Of a stretch of 64,000 bases of DNA, positions 31,559 through 41,086 are shown one piece after another. Location: contig NW_013657676.1 of assembly GCF_000142905.1 (NCBI RefSeq), positions 60,001 through 124,000 on the forward strand, given 5' to 3'. The translations under genes and the position numbers were made by a program. Position 1 is the stretch's first letter. Each line of letters begins with the position of its first letter. A model generated the notes under the pieces. The model was not told the DNA's origin and made no database searches. It saw only the letters and a program-made list of their open reading frames with translations. This DNA is from Thecamonas trahens ATCC 50062. Taxonomy: Eukaryota; Apusozoa; Apusomonadida; Apusomonadidae.

Positions 31559-31953
31559 GTCCCATCTTCCACATAGCACAACCAGTGTGGGCCCAGGAAT
31601 ACGTACAGGTAGCGGGAAGTCTCGTAGACGTCAAAGAGCTTCATGACGTTGGGGTGGTTGACGAGGCGGAGGACGGCGATCTCGCGCTCCATCTTGCGGC
31701 GCATGTTGGGCTTTGAATTGAGCGAGTCCTTGGAGATGATCTTGATGGCAACCTTAAGCCCAGTAACTCTATGTGTACCAAGCTTGACCTTGCCCGTCGC
31801 GCCAACTCCAAGCGTTCTTCCCAATTCAAACTCTCCCACACATTGGCTTGACCCGCTCGTCGCCGTACTCCCTTCCGTCGCCTCTTCCACACTCATACCC
31901 ATACTCGCAGCCGTAGTCGTCTCCATCTCTTCCTCCATACTCAACGGGTCCAT
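29211..31953 (-). CDS. BRSK/SAD-like AMPK-related protein kinase
   Basis: Ser/Thr kinase of 775 residues. Exons 31953-31607 and 31191-29211, with a 415-nt intron (GTACGT donor, GTGTAG acceptor). The splice restores SRYLFLILEYVEGGELFDYL. The kinase domain has LGVGATGKVKLG, VAIKII, CHRDLKPENLLL, LADFGMA and a T-loop ETSCGSPHYACPE, so it is catalytically complete and probably activated by an LKB1-like kinase (family knowledge). A UBA-like segment follows (VASLVSLGWGGASELRRSL). Then a long Ala/Pro/Ser linker leads to an SWFSNLFGG motif and a C-terminal KA1-like domain (SQLEVVFHDTTPK to GGVILKFKIIVQ). The SWF motif plus this end is what points to BRSK/SAD kinases, which act in cell polarity in animals. 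The intron carries a (CA)n(TA)n microsatellite at 31527-31558. Confidence 0.87.
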
Positions 31954-32781
31954 CTCCACCCTCTTTCGACCTCTAACCACTTGCTGGAGTCGAGAGTGTC
32001 GGTGTCAAAGACAAGTATGTGACCCCACACACCTTCTCCTCCACGCCATCTCCCTACGCGCCACGCAACACCACGCCACACCAGCCTCCTCTCCACCACC
32101 CGCTCCATGGCTCCGCTCTTGTGCCATCGACCATATATGCCTCGCCAACAACCACATTTTTTGTCGAACGTTCGAATCGTGCGCCAAGACTTGGCTTGGG
32201 CTGAGTGACCCGGTGGATGTCGGTGGGTCGATATGATGGGCATCTGCTGATCAAACTCGACGTTCTCATCATTCTTGACTCGCATGAACCTTGGCAGAAT
32301 TTCCTGCACCATCGATACACCTGTTCAGGTTTTTGCTGGCCTTGGAAATGCGGATTACGATTTTTCTCCCTCTCTCTGCCCGCGCACATCTGCAGCATCA
32401 GCACCTGTCACCCTTCCATACCACCTTTGATTGCCGTCAACGCCGCTGCACTTTGAAGTCCCTCTTCTACCCCAAAAATCACGCCCCACGGCGCATGCCG
32501 GGATGAGTGACCGTTTGCCGACCTCCACCACCGCAACAACCCGCAAGCTCGCAACAAGCTCGCGGCAAGCAACCGGTCCACGCCACAGCCACCGACCACC
32601 CACACACACACCCAACGCTAGCACCCCACCTCTCTCCACACACATACACACACACATATATATATATATATACACATACACACACACCAGGTAGGTGTCT
32701 GTCTGTGCCCCCCCTCCCTCCCCCCCCCCTCCCCCCTGCCCCTCCGTCTTCACTTACCCACTCTGGCATACAGCAAAGGGT
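31954..32781. other. Intergenic, divergent promoter region with microsatellite
   Basis: About 830 bp between divergent starts. A (CA)n/(TA)n tract at about 32638-32690 and a C-rich tract up to 32735 lie near the NF1-like start. The sequence TCTGGCATACAG just before that ATG could be an acceptor of a 5' UTR intron. No coding gene was seen. Confidence 0.5.
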
Positions 32782-35700
32782 ATGTCGTCGTATCCGGACC
32801 GGCTGACCCTCCCTCTCGGGACGGGGTCAGGGTCTGTTGGTGGTGGGAGCAGCAGCATCGGGACAGGAGGATGTACCTCTGCTCCAAGCAGTCCTACCTC
32901 GCCGTGCCAGCCTCGGAGAAGGGCTGGCTCGTCGAGCGTGGTCGAGCTGACAACGGCATCGGGCGAGACGTTGGAGCAGGTGCGGACAAGGCTCAAGCGG
33001 TCGCACTCGCATCAGGGCAGCATCCAGACGTGGTCGACACGCTCGTTCTGGGGACAGGCGCCGCGGTATGCGACCTTGCTGCAGGAGCTTTTTGACACTC
33101 GGGCCGAGCGGACGCTGGCAGCGCTCGGCGACGCAGTGGACCCGTCCGACGCCGACGCGCTCGCCTCGGCACTGGTCAGCGTCGCGTCACACGCAGGACT
33201 CACGCTCTCGGTCATCCAGACGATGATCGAGTCCGAGTTTGCGTCGCACGCTGAGTTTCCGTCGACCATTCTCCGCGGCAACTCGCTGGCGTCCAAGATG
33301 GCGACCATCTACTGCAAGTCTGCGGGCAAGAGCTATCTGCAAGCCATCCTAGCGAGCACGGTTGAGGCTGTCATCGATGACAAGGAGCTTTTCCTGGAGA
33401 TTGACCCAAACAAGCTGCGCCGGGTGCATGGTGGTGCGTCAGACGAGGAGCTCGCCGCGCTGCAGGCTGCGAACCAGGAGAAGCTGCTCGCGCTCTCGAC
33501 CTCGGTCTTCAATCGCATTGTGGCGGCCGAGGCCGTGGATGCCATGCCTGCGCCGATTCGCGCCATTGCCAAGCACATTGCCGACATGGCCGACGCGTAC
33601 CTGCCGGCCGATGTGGCCGAGGGCGGCGTGAAGACCAGGCTCATCGGCGGCTTCATCATGCTGCGATTCTTCAACCCGGCGCTGGTCACGCCTGAATCCT
33701 TTGATGTGGTGTCTGAGGATCGAGTGCCGGACCCGCGGGCGCGACGAAACCTTGTGCTTCTCACCAAAATCCTGCAGAACGTGTCCAACCAGGTCTTGTT
33801 TGGCTCCAAAGAGCAGCACATGGCCATTCTCAACTCGTTCATTGATGACAACATGGCGACCATGGCTGCATATCTCAACAACGTCGTTGCGCTCGACGAT
33901 GCTGACGTGGCCCAGTGCTCGGCATCGACGACACCGCGGTCGTGGGACGTGCACGTACTCGACTGCAACGATTTGTTCACCCTCCACTACGTGCTGCTCA
34001 ACATGCTGCCCAACCTCACGTTTGGCTTTGAGTCCCAACCGCTTCTCGACGGCCCGCGGGACGACGTCATGAACAGCGACGCCGTCGACGATCCTTCTGC
34101 CGCTTGCGTGCCACAAGGCGTGGCATCCAACAGGGTCGTCGCCGCCCTCGCCGCCGCCGATGCCAAGCCTCGCCCGGTCAGCCTCGACCCTGAAGTGGCG
34201 TCCGAGTTTGATTCGCTCCTGGAGCAAATGGCAAGTATTGGTGACTCGCTCGGCGACGTGAGCGCACTACCGTCGGGCACCGAGACTGCCGATGCTTCCG
34301 CCGCCAACGCTGTCAACAACGACGACGATGATGCATTGTCGCCGTCCGCGCCCGACGCCTCTGAGGCCGTGCGCGGGGCTACCGCAGGCCTGTCGGCACC
34401 GGCACCGGCGACGGCGCGTCGCACAAAACGGCGCGGACGGACGCGATCCGAGGCAGCCGGTGACTCGCGGTTCCTCTCGGCAATTATGGACCTCGGCCCG
34501 CCACCAATGGTGCGGCGTGCGTCGAAGCGGCACCGTGGGATGTCTGCGTCGAGCTCGACATCGTCGCTGGCGAGCGTAGGCTCGTCGACGCCTACGCTGG
34601 CGACGCCCGGGCGAAGCGCGGTGGAGGCGTCGACCGACATGGCGGCGGCACGGTTTTTCTACAAGGGCCTTCCCAACAAGGATGGCATTCCGACGTACTA
34701 TCTCATCATGTGCCAGCTGAAGACGATGTTCATGGCGGACGCTGAGGCGCTCGCGCAGTTTGTGCGCGAGACGATGGGAGCCGACATCGACGCGCCATAC
34801 GCGCTAGTCATCGACATGTCGTGGGTCAAGGTCACGTTTGAGATGAAGCGGCTGATGTACAAGCAGCTCTCGACGTTTGCTGGCATCTTTAACCGGCAGC
34901 AGAAAAAGAACTCGCGGGCGATCTACCTCATCCACCCGTCGTCGTTCACCTCGACCGTCCTCTACTTTGCGTCGCGGTTCACCTCGGCCAAGCTCCGCAA
35001 GAAGATCCACGAGATCTATGAATGGGAGGCGCTGCATGAGTTCATTGCACCGTCGGCTGTGGCGCTTCCGGAGAGCTCCAAGGCGTACCTGACCAAGGCG
35101 TATGACGTGGTCAAGATCAACGCCAAGGGTAAGGAGCAGAGTCGGCTCATCAAATTTACGCACAACTCGATTCTCAACATCGACCCCAAGACGCAGCGTA
35201 TCCGCAACGAGCGCAAGCTGGTGGAGATGCTCGACGTTGTCGCGCCGCGTACCGAGCCCACTATTGTGCTCCGGTTTGACACCGAGAGCCAGGACGAGTC
35301 GTCGTCGTCGGGCCTCGCCTCGACATCGTTCCTCAACAAGTTCCGCCGCAACGAGGCCGACGCCGAGTTCCGCACCTACCGCTGCGCCTCGATCGAGGAG
35401 CGCAACGAGGTTATCTACGAGATCTTTGAGCGCGGCTTCACCGCGCCGGCCTTTCCGCACGCCAACGAGTACGAGGTCCTCGAGCAAAAGGGCAGCTCCA
35501 AGCGCAACGCCCGAACGCTCAAGCTCACCATCGACTCGATCCTTACCATTGCCAAGGGCCGCATCAAGAAGGAGGTCTCGTTTGCCGGCATCGAAGAAGT
35601 GTTTGTCGATCCCAAGAACTGTACCCTCGTCTGGTTCAAGTGCAAGGGCGACAAGGTGCCGACCAAGCTGTACACCAACGACGCCGCCGCCTTTGTCGCT

Positions 35701-35796
35701 GCCGTCGAACATTGCATCCGCAAGAACCTCGCAGACGACTCCAAGCTGGCCCAGAACGAGAAGGATGAGCTCAACGCGTACATGGACGACGAATGA
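32782..35796 (+). CDS. NF1: Neurofibromin-like RasGAP with Sec14 and PH-like modules
   Basis: 1004 residues from ATG 32782. The RasGAP domain (about residues 95-430) has the arginine finger in LRGNSLASK (Arg165, codon 33274) and GGFIMLRFFNPALVTPE. After a Ser/Ala linker, a CRAL-TRIO/Sec14 module starts near residue 622 (ARFFYKGLPNKDGIPTYYLI, then AIYLIHPSSFTSTVLYF). A PH-like region and a second PH-like stretch close the protein (NARTLKLTIDSILTIAKG, VWFKCKGDKVPTKLY). GAP followed by Sec14-PH is the neurofibromin signature. It is much shorter than human NF1 (over 2800 residues) because the flanking helical-repeat arms are missing. It should turn off Ras at membranes. Low-complexity N-terminus. 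Confidence 0.9.
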   Translation: MSSYPDRLTLPLGTGSGSVGGGSSSIGTGGCTSAPSSPTSPCQPRRRAGSSSVVELTTASGETLEQVRTRLKRSHSHQGSIQTWSTRSFWGQAPRYATLLQELFDTRAERTLAALGDAVDPSDADALASALVSVASHAGLTLSVIQTMIESEFASHAEFPSTILRGNSLASKMATIYCKSAGKSYLQAILASTVEAVIDDKELFLEIDPNKLRRVHGGASDEELAALQAANQEKLLALSTSVFNRIVAAEAVDAMPAPIRAIAKHIADMADAYLPADVAEGGVKTRLIGGFIMLRFFNPALVTPESFDVVSEDRVPDPRARRNLVLLTKILQNVSNQVLFGSKEQHMAILNSFIDDNMATMAAYLNNVVALDDADVAQCSASTTPRSWDVHVLDCNDLFTLHYVLLNMLPNLTFGFESQPLLDGPRDDVMNSDAVDDPSAACVPQGVASNRVVAALAAADAKPRPVSLDPEVASEFDSLLEQMASIGDSLGDVSALPSGTETADASAANAVNNDDDDALSPSAPDASEAVRGATAGLSAPAPATARRTKRRGRTRSEAAGDSRFLSAIMDLGPPPMVRRASKRHRGMSASSSTSSLASVGSSTPTLATPGRSAVEASTDMAAARFFYKGLPNKDGIPTYYLIMCQLKTMFMADAEALAQFVRETMGADIDAPYALVIDMSWVKVTFEMKRLMYKQLSTFAGIFNRQQKKNSRAIYLIHPSSFTSTVLYFASRFTSAKLRKKIHEIYEWEALHEFIAPSAVALPESSKAYLTKAYDVVKINAKGKEQSRLIKFTHNSILNIDPKTQRIRNERKLVEMLDVVAPRTEPTIVLRFDTESQDESSSSGLASTSFLNKFRRNEADAEFRTYRCASIEERNEVIYEIFERGFTAPAFPHANEYEVLEQKGSSKRNARTLKLTIDSILTIAKGRIKKEVSFAGIEEVFVDPKNCTLVWFKCKGDKVPTKLYTNDAAAFVAAVEHCIRKNLADDSKLAQNEKDELNAYMDDE

Positions 35797-35939
35797 GTGG
35801 AGATGTAAAACGCACATTGCCAGAGGCCGAGCGCGCGCCAACGGTCACCAACCTCGCACACGCTTGCGGCAGAGGCGGGCCGCGAGCACTTGTCGCACCA
35901 CAGGCATAACCATACGCCTGGCTGCATACACTGTCTAAC

Positions 35940-37898
35940 ATGTCTGAGCATAGCTGGACGGTGGCCAAGTTTCCGTTCTCAGCCACCGACGAGCGCCAGC
36001 TGGGGGTGGCCAAGGGTGAGGCCGTCCTTGTCGTCCGTCCGTCGGGCAACTGGTGGTATGCCCGATCAGCCACCGGTGCCGAGGGGCTCATCCCCTCCAA
36101 CTACATGAGCGGACTGATGACTGCTGAGGAAGCTGGTCTTGATCCTGGTTCTGTGCGCGCCTTTCTCGCCTTTGATGACCTTGATGCCGAAGGTGAGGCC
36201 GAGGCCGAGGGCGAGGCCGAGTACGTGGAGATCCTGGTCGAGATCGATGCCGATGGCGTTGAGCAAGTAGTTGCCGATGTCGAGAGTAAGGATGATGTGG
36301 CTGCTTTGCTTGCAGAAGCACAGCGTGAGGACTCGATGGTGTTGGAGGCCGCGACTGCTGTAGTGGCGGTTGAAGGGGCTGGCGCTGATGATGTTGCTGC
36401 GCTGCTGGGTGAGGGCACGAACCCTGATGGAACGGATGCGGATGATGTTGCTGCGCTGCTGGGTGAGGGCACGAATCCTGATGGAACGGATGCGGATGAT
36501 GTTGCTGCGTTGCTGGGTGAGGGCACGAATCCTGATGGAACGGATGCGGATGATGTTGCTGCGTTGCTGGGTGAGGGCACGAACCCTGATGGAACGGATG
36601 CGGATGATGTTGCTGCGTTGCTGGGTGAGGGCACGAACCCTGATGGAACGGATGCGGATGATGTTGCTGCGTTGCTGGGTGACGGCACGAATCCTGATGG
36701 GACGGATGCGGATGATGTTGCTGCGCTGCTGGGTGAGGGCACGAACCCAGACGCCACAGACGCCGACGACGTTGCTGCCCTCCTCGCCAACGACACACAC
36801 CCGGACGCCACAGACGCCGACGACGTTGCTGCCCTCCTCGCCAACGACACACAACCGGACGCCACAGACGCCGACCCGCCCAACGACTCCGCAGCTGATG
36901 CCGCTCCACTCGAGGCCGACCAGATACGGTGGGAGCAAGACGACGACGTCATCTCGAGTGTGGGCACGACCGAGGCGGCGGCAGAGCTTGTGGACACCAT
37001 GGGCGTCGACACCATTGTGCGCCTGGTAGTCGAGCAGGACGATGTCATGGGTCTGTCCGATCCGTGCCTCTCGTCGGTCGACCTCGGCTACGACGCATCC
37101 GATGACGCTCGCGCCATCCTGGAGGACATCACACTCGAGCCTCAATATGTGGAGCCCAAGCCGTCCCGCCGCCGCCGCCGACGGACCCGCGAGCAGGCCA
37201 AGGCTCACGCCCGTGCCCGCCGCGCCCACGCCAGGGCCCAGCAGGCAGCTGCCGCCAGCGCCCCCGCGCCCCCAAAGCCCAAGACGCTCGCCGAGCTCAT
37301 GGCCGACGCCGAACGGGTCGAACGCATCCAGCAGGCGAGCACAAGGTTGCAATACAAGGAGGAGGCCATGGCGCCGCCCACTGAGACCCTCCTCGAACGC
37401 AAGGACACGCCGTGGCGCAAGCGCACTGAGCCGCTGCGCCCACGCCGTACCCGTGCTCAGCCGCACTCGTCGCTCTTCCCGCCCCGCACTTCGATATTCG
37501 ACGACCCACTCCCGCACCCCCCGAATCCCCGGCCGGCCTCGCCGCTCCGGATTGGCCTCTCCTACATCGGCCGATCGTCGCCGGTATCCCCATCGCACTC
37601 ATCAGCGTGGACCCGCGAGCCATCGCACTACGCCTCGCCCACTCTCGGTATCTTTCCTTCCCCCTCCTTGCCGCACGCTCCGCCGCAACGTGCCGAGCCG
37701 TCCCGTGCCTCGCCCGCCTCCCTCGTCGCCGCCATCGAGCACTCGGCCGTCCGCCTCCCACCTGTCGAGCTGCCACTCGCCGGCGCCCCGTCCCGCCCGC
37801 TCCTTGTCCCTGACACCCGCGATCCCATCCGCGAGCAAGCCATCCAGGCCATCCTCCGCACCGTCCTCACCACCGCCAACTCGGCCATGGTGCCGTAA
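35940..37898 (+). CDS. SH3-domain protein with 18-residue tandem repeats
   Basis: 652 residues from ATG 35940, 143 bp after the NF1-like stop. An SH3 domain fills residues 3-58 (TVAKFPFSATDERQLGVAKG, then GNWWYARSA, then GLIPSNYM). An acidic stretch leads to nine tandem 18-residue repeats (36381-36866, consensus DADDVAALLGEGTNPDGT), with a weaker copy before them. After another acidic part comes an Arg-rich helix (KPSRRRRRRTREQAKAHARA) and a long Pro/Ser/Arg-rich tail with several PxxP motifs. An adaptor or scaffold role is inferred from the SH3 domain; partners are unknown. Confidence 0.85.
   Translation: MSEHSWTVAKFPFSATDERQLGVAKGEAVLVVRPSGNWWYARSATGAEGLIPSNYMSGLMTAEEAGLDPGSVRAFLAFDDLDAEGEAEAEGEAEYVEILVEIDADGVEQVVADVESKDDVAALLAEAQREDSMVLEAATAVVAVEGAGADDVAALLGEGTNPDGTDADDVAALLGEGTNPDGTDADDVAALLGEGTNPDGTDADDVAALLGEGTNPDGTDADDVAALLGEGTNPDGTDADDVAALLGDGTNPDGTDADDVAALLGEGTNPDATDADDVAALLANDTHPDATDADDVAALLANDTQPDATDADPPNDSAADAAPLEADQIRWEQDDDVISSVGTTEAAAELVDTMGVDTIVRLVVEQDDVMGLSDPCLSSVDLGYDASDDARAILEDITLEPQYVEPKPSRRRRRRTREQAKAHARARRAHARAQQAAAASAPAPPKPKTLAELMADAERVERIQQASTRLQYKEEAMAPPTETLLERKDTPWRKRTEPLRPRRTRAQPHSSLFPPRTSIFDDPLPHPPNPRPASPLRIGLSYIGRSSPVSPSHSSAWTREPSHYASPTLGIFPSPSLPHAPPQRAEPSRASPASLVAAIEHSAVRLPPVELPLAGAPSRPLLVPDTRDPIREQAIQAILRTVLTTANSAMVP
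36381..36866 (+). repeat. 54-bp coding tandem repeat, nine units
   Basis: In-frame units of 54 bp inside the SH3 gene. Units 1-6 are nearly identical in DNA and use GAT/GCT/GTT codons. The junction falls in unit 7, whose second half and units 8-9 switch to GAC/GCC codons and diverge to LLANDTHPDAT and LLANDTQPDAT. Confidence 0.95.
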
Positions 37899-37982
37899 TA
37901 CACACGCTATCCCACCCCCTGCCGCCGGTCCGGCTCACGCCCACAACGACACACTCGACTCAACTCCCCGTCTGTCTCCATC

Positions 37983-39519
37983 ATGTCTCGCCGCCCCCGA
38001 AGAGGCCGTGTCAAGGTCCCCAGATTCCGCGTCGACCTCGACGATGCTCCCACCGACAGATGGACCCACATTGTGCGAGAGTGTACGTGCCCCAGTACAC
38101 AGGGTCTTCCCCTTCCCCCCCTCCCCCCGCACCCTTCCTCCCCCCCTCTCCAACTCACAACAGAATGAATGCATTCCTTCTTAACTTTCCTTCTCACCCT
38201 TCCCCCCCCCCCACACACACACAGATAAGGAGGACTTTGTGGCCATCCGCGCACAGCTGCAGGAAACAATCCGCGAGGAGGCTGGACCACGGCTGGGTGC
38301 GTTCATCGAGTCGGTGCTCTCGACTTTGATGTCGACAGTGACCAAGATGGGTGCTGTCTACTACGGTGCAGAGCTCAAGGGCATCGCTCGGGAGACTGGC
38401 ATGCCGCTCGGCATGCTCGCCGTCCTCCAGCTGGTATACGAGGCATCAGCCGCGTGCACAAGCATTGTCGTTCCGTGCGGTGAGGGCCCGCCGGTCCACA
38501 TCCGTACCATGGACTGGGAGATGGACTTTCTTCGCCCGCTCACCATCGAGGTCGAGTTCTGGCGCGATGGTGTGCCACTGTATGTCGCGCCGACCTGGGC
38601 CGGGGCTGTCGGCGTCCTCACCGCCTGCAAGACCGGTGCGTTTTCGGCCTCGGTCAACTTTCGCCTCACCGAAGACGGCTCGTACTGGGGCAATGTCAAG
38701 CGCCTGCTGGCCCGCTCATGGCCGATCGGCTTCCTCCTCCGCGAGGTCTGTGAGTCTACGCAAGCCTACGCCGACGCCGCCGACATCCTTGCCACTGCTT
38801 CGCTCGTCGCCCCGGTCTACTTTACGCTCTGTGGCATCGCTCCGGGCGAGGGGTGCATCATCACACGCGGGCCATCCGTCGAGGAGCGCCGATGGGAGCT
38901 TGCCGCCGACGGACCGTGTGTCCAGACCAACGTCGATTACTTTGACGTCGACGGCGAGTCGGACATCATGTGGTCGCGCGAGCGCCTTGCTCTCGGCCGC
39001 TCGCTGGTAGACTCGCTCTCGACCAGCCCCGATCGCGAGGCCCTGTTTGGTCTTGTCTCGACGTGGCCCATCTGCAACGAGCTCACCGTCTACGCCTCGT
39101 ACTTGGAGCCGATCACCGGCGTCGTCAAGACCTACCTCCCGAACACCCGCTCTGGCTTCCGCCACCGCTCCACCGCCGTCGCTGGGCCCGATGCTCGCGT
39201 CCGCTGCCGTAATTGCCGCACTCGCTTCACTGAGAGCCTCAACGCTTCTGGCCGCTGCGCCCACGTAGGTGACTGGCACGCCGCCTACAACGACTGCTCC
39301 AAGATCAAGTGCGCCTGGGGCCTCAAGTCGTCCATCGGCAAGCAGCATTGGTCCTGCTGCTTCTCTACCTCGCGCCGCTCCCGCGGCTGTCCGCGCTCTG
39401 GCGCACACGTTCCCGGCTCTGACAGCGATAGCGAGAGCGATAGCGATGACTCATCACACTCACCTGCCTCATCATCGTCGAGCTCATCATCCGTCTCCGC
39501 TGTGTCGTCGGCGTCCTGA
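37983..39519 (+). CDS. NAAA/acid ceramidase-like amidase with CHORD-like zinc tail
   Basis: Ntn-hydrolase of the N-acylethanolamine acid amidase / acid ceramidase family, cleaving amide-linked lipids by family knowledge. Exons 37983-38082 and 38225-39519, 464 residues, GTACGT donor and CACAG acceptor. The splice yields the family's N-terminal pattern PRFRVDLDDAPTDRW, HIVREYKEDF. The autocatalytic site is AACTSIVV, with the nucleophile Cys111 (38455-38457), and HIRTMDWEM follows as expected. A long C-terminal addition has a Cys/His module at 39205-39408: CRNC, F, N, C-x-H-x-G-x-W-H, DC, KC, HWSCC, GC, GAH. It resembles a CHORD zinc domain and is followed by a Ser-rich tail. No signal peptide is visible in the basic N-terminus, although family members are lysosomal. 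Confidence 0.85.
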
Positions 39520-39559
39520 TTGAACGCCCCTTGCTCGGTCACACCTCTCTCCACCAGCC

Positions 39560-40624
39560 ATGGACTCCTCGCCACCGATCACTATTCCCATCACCACAGC
39601 CCCCGACATCGTCATTGCTCTCGCCCACCGCTGGCTCCCGTCAGACCTCGTCCCGCAAAAGTCATCCGATGTCGAGCTCGACGTCGCTCGGCCCGACGGC
39701 TCAGGCGTCGCCCATATCGCAATCTCGCCACCGACATTGACCTCCAGCCAGCCAGCCCTCTCAGCCAAGGCGCATAGTCTGCTCCGTCGCACCCATCGGG
39801 CGCCAGTCCCGTCGCCGCGCGGCTCGGTGGTCATCACCGCGCCCGATCCGCTCACGGGGAGACGCCTCGCCCGCGCGCTCCGGGCCTGGGACTCGGCCGG
39901 GTGGGCGCGATGGCGCGGGCCACTGGCATGCGCCCTCGCCTTTGACCGCATCACTGCTGCTCTACAGACAAACGTTTCTGCGGCAGGCTGGGAGTTGGAC
40001 CGCAGCGATGCGCCTGCACTGGCCACCGCCGCTCTGGCGGTGAGCCTCTGGGCCGACGCCGGGCCAGTCGCCTTTGTCGAGCTCGGCCCCGGCTCGGGCC
40101 TCCTCAGCCTCGCCCTCGTTTCTGCCGGCCACCTCTGCCTCGGCAGCTATGACGTTGTTGCCCGTGGCGAGTGGGCCTCGCTCCCGCCGCTCGTTGCTGC
40201 CCGCATGGCCTGCGTCCCGGCCCTCGCCGACCTACCCGCTCAGAGCGCTCCCGCCGTCGCCAAACTTAACGCCCTCACCCACGACGCCGACTGGATCGTT
40301 GGCGTCCACTGCGATGCTGCCACGCCGTGGGTCGTCGCTGCCGCCGCCGCCGCCAACGCCCGCTACCTTGTCGTTCCCTGCTGCCCGCACACCCTTGACG
40401 GCTCGCTTCTCGTGGACTCGGTCCTCGACGCCGATCCCACCGTCCACCAGCGCTACCGTGCCTACCTCGCTGCCATCGCGGCTCCTCCTTCGACGCTAGA
40501 CGCTGGGTCCAGCCTCCCACCACAGCCCACGCCGCACCCCCTCCCCATCTCGTCGCCCGGCTACATCGCTCTCGTCTCGCCCGCTCCATCGCCGGAGGCC
40601 GCGTCATCAACTGCCAACTGCTGA
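39560..40624 (+). CDS. TRMT44: tRNA uridine-44 2'-O-methyltransferase TRM44-like
   Basis: 354 residues from ATG 39560. A SAM-binding motif is seen in VAFVELGPGSGLLSLAL. The C-terminal motifs DADWIVGVHCDAATPWVVA and ARYLVVPCCPHTLDG match the TRM44 family, which methylates U44 of tRNA-Ser in the cytosol (family knowledge). It is shorter than yeast or human TRM44 (over 560 residues), mainly through a missing C-terminal part and a shortened middle. Either the protein is reduced or an exon was missed, although the end (SSTANC) is followed by no obvious extension. Confidence 0.8.
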   Translation: MDSSPPITIPITTAPDIVIALAHRWLPSDLVPQKSSDVELDVARPDGSGVAHIAISPPTLTSSQPALSAKAHSLLRRTHRAPVPSPRGSVVITAPDPLTGRRLARALRAWDSAGWARWRGPLACALAFDRITAALQTNVSAAGWELDRSDAPALATAALAVSLWADAGPVAFVELGPGSGLLSLALVSAGHLCLGSYDVVARGEWASLPPLVAARMACVPALADLPAQSAPAVAKLNALTHDADWIVGVHCDAATPWVVAAAAAANARYLVVPCCPHTLDGSLLVDSVLDADPTVHQRYRAYLAAIAAPPSTLDAGSSLPPQPTPHPLPISSPGYIALVSPAPSPEAASSTANC

Positions 40625-41086
40625 CGCTCCCTCCCCCCCTCGACCTGCAAGCCACGCCATGCCACCTTTCGGCGAACACACATTCCACTGCCACAACCGC
40701 CACGTCCCCACACTCAATCACTCTCCCGATAATCGGCGAAACCGGAGCGACGCGGCGCGACGCGGTGCTATTTTTGCCCACCACCCTGCTCCACCCAAGC
40801 ACGCCACACGCACCCCACAGCTGCATGTCTCCGCCCAAACACCGACGCAATACTCAAGCAATGTGTCTACCGCCGGTCGTCCAAGATCTCGCCCTCTGGC
40901 ATGCTCTTTATCGTCAGTACTCGCCATAGAGGGCCCGCAATGATCGGAAATGAAAGCAGCTGCGGAGGAAAAACGACGCACGTGTCGTCATTCCCAACAA
41001 GAATCAATGGGATGGAACAAATAGTCTGTGGGTGGCTCTCCTGCATAACCCGGCACCCCCTCTCTCCGCACCTCCCATTTTGAACA
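40625..41086. other. Intergenic
   Basis: About 460 bp between TRM44 and the inositol phosphate synthase gene, both plus. It is lower in GC near 40890-41040. No ORF with family likeness and no tRNA was seen; it presumably contains the synthase promoter. Confidence 0.45.

Noticed and set aside
32155-32190. tRNA-like GTTCGAATC box
   Set aside because: No matching acceptor, D or anticodon stems could be built around it.
36381-36866. CRISPR-like regular repeat
   Set aside because: Units are contiguous, in frame and lack spacers; the genome is eukaryotic.
36066-37598. Minus-strand frames with repeated peptides over the SH3 gene
   Set aside because: Repetition simply reflects the 54-bp repeat read backwards; the plus-strand frame has the SH3 domain.
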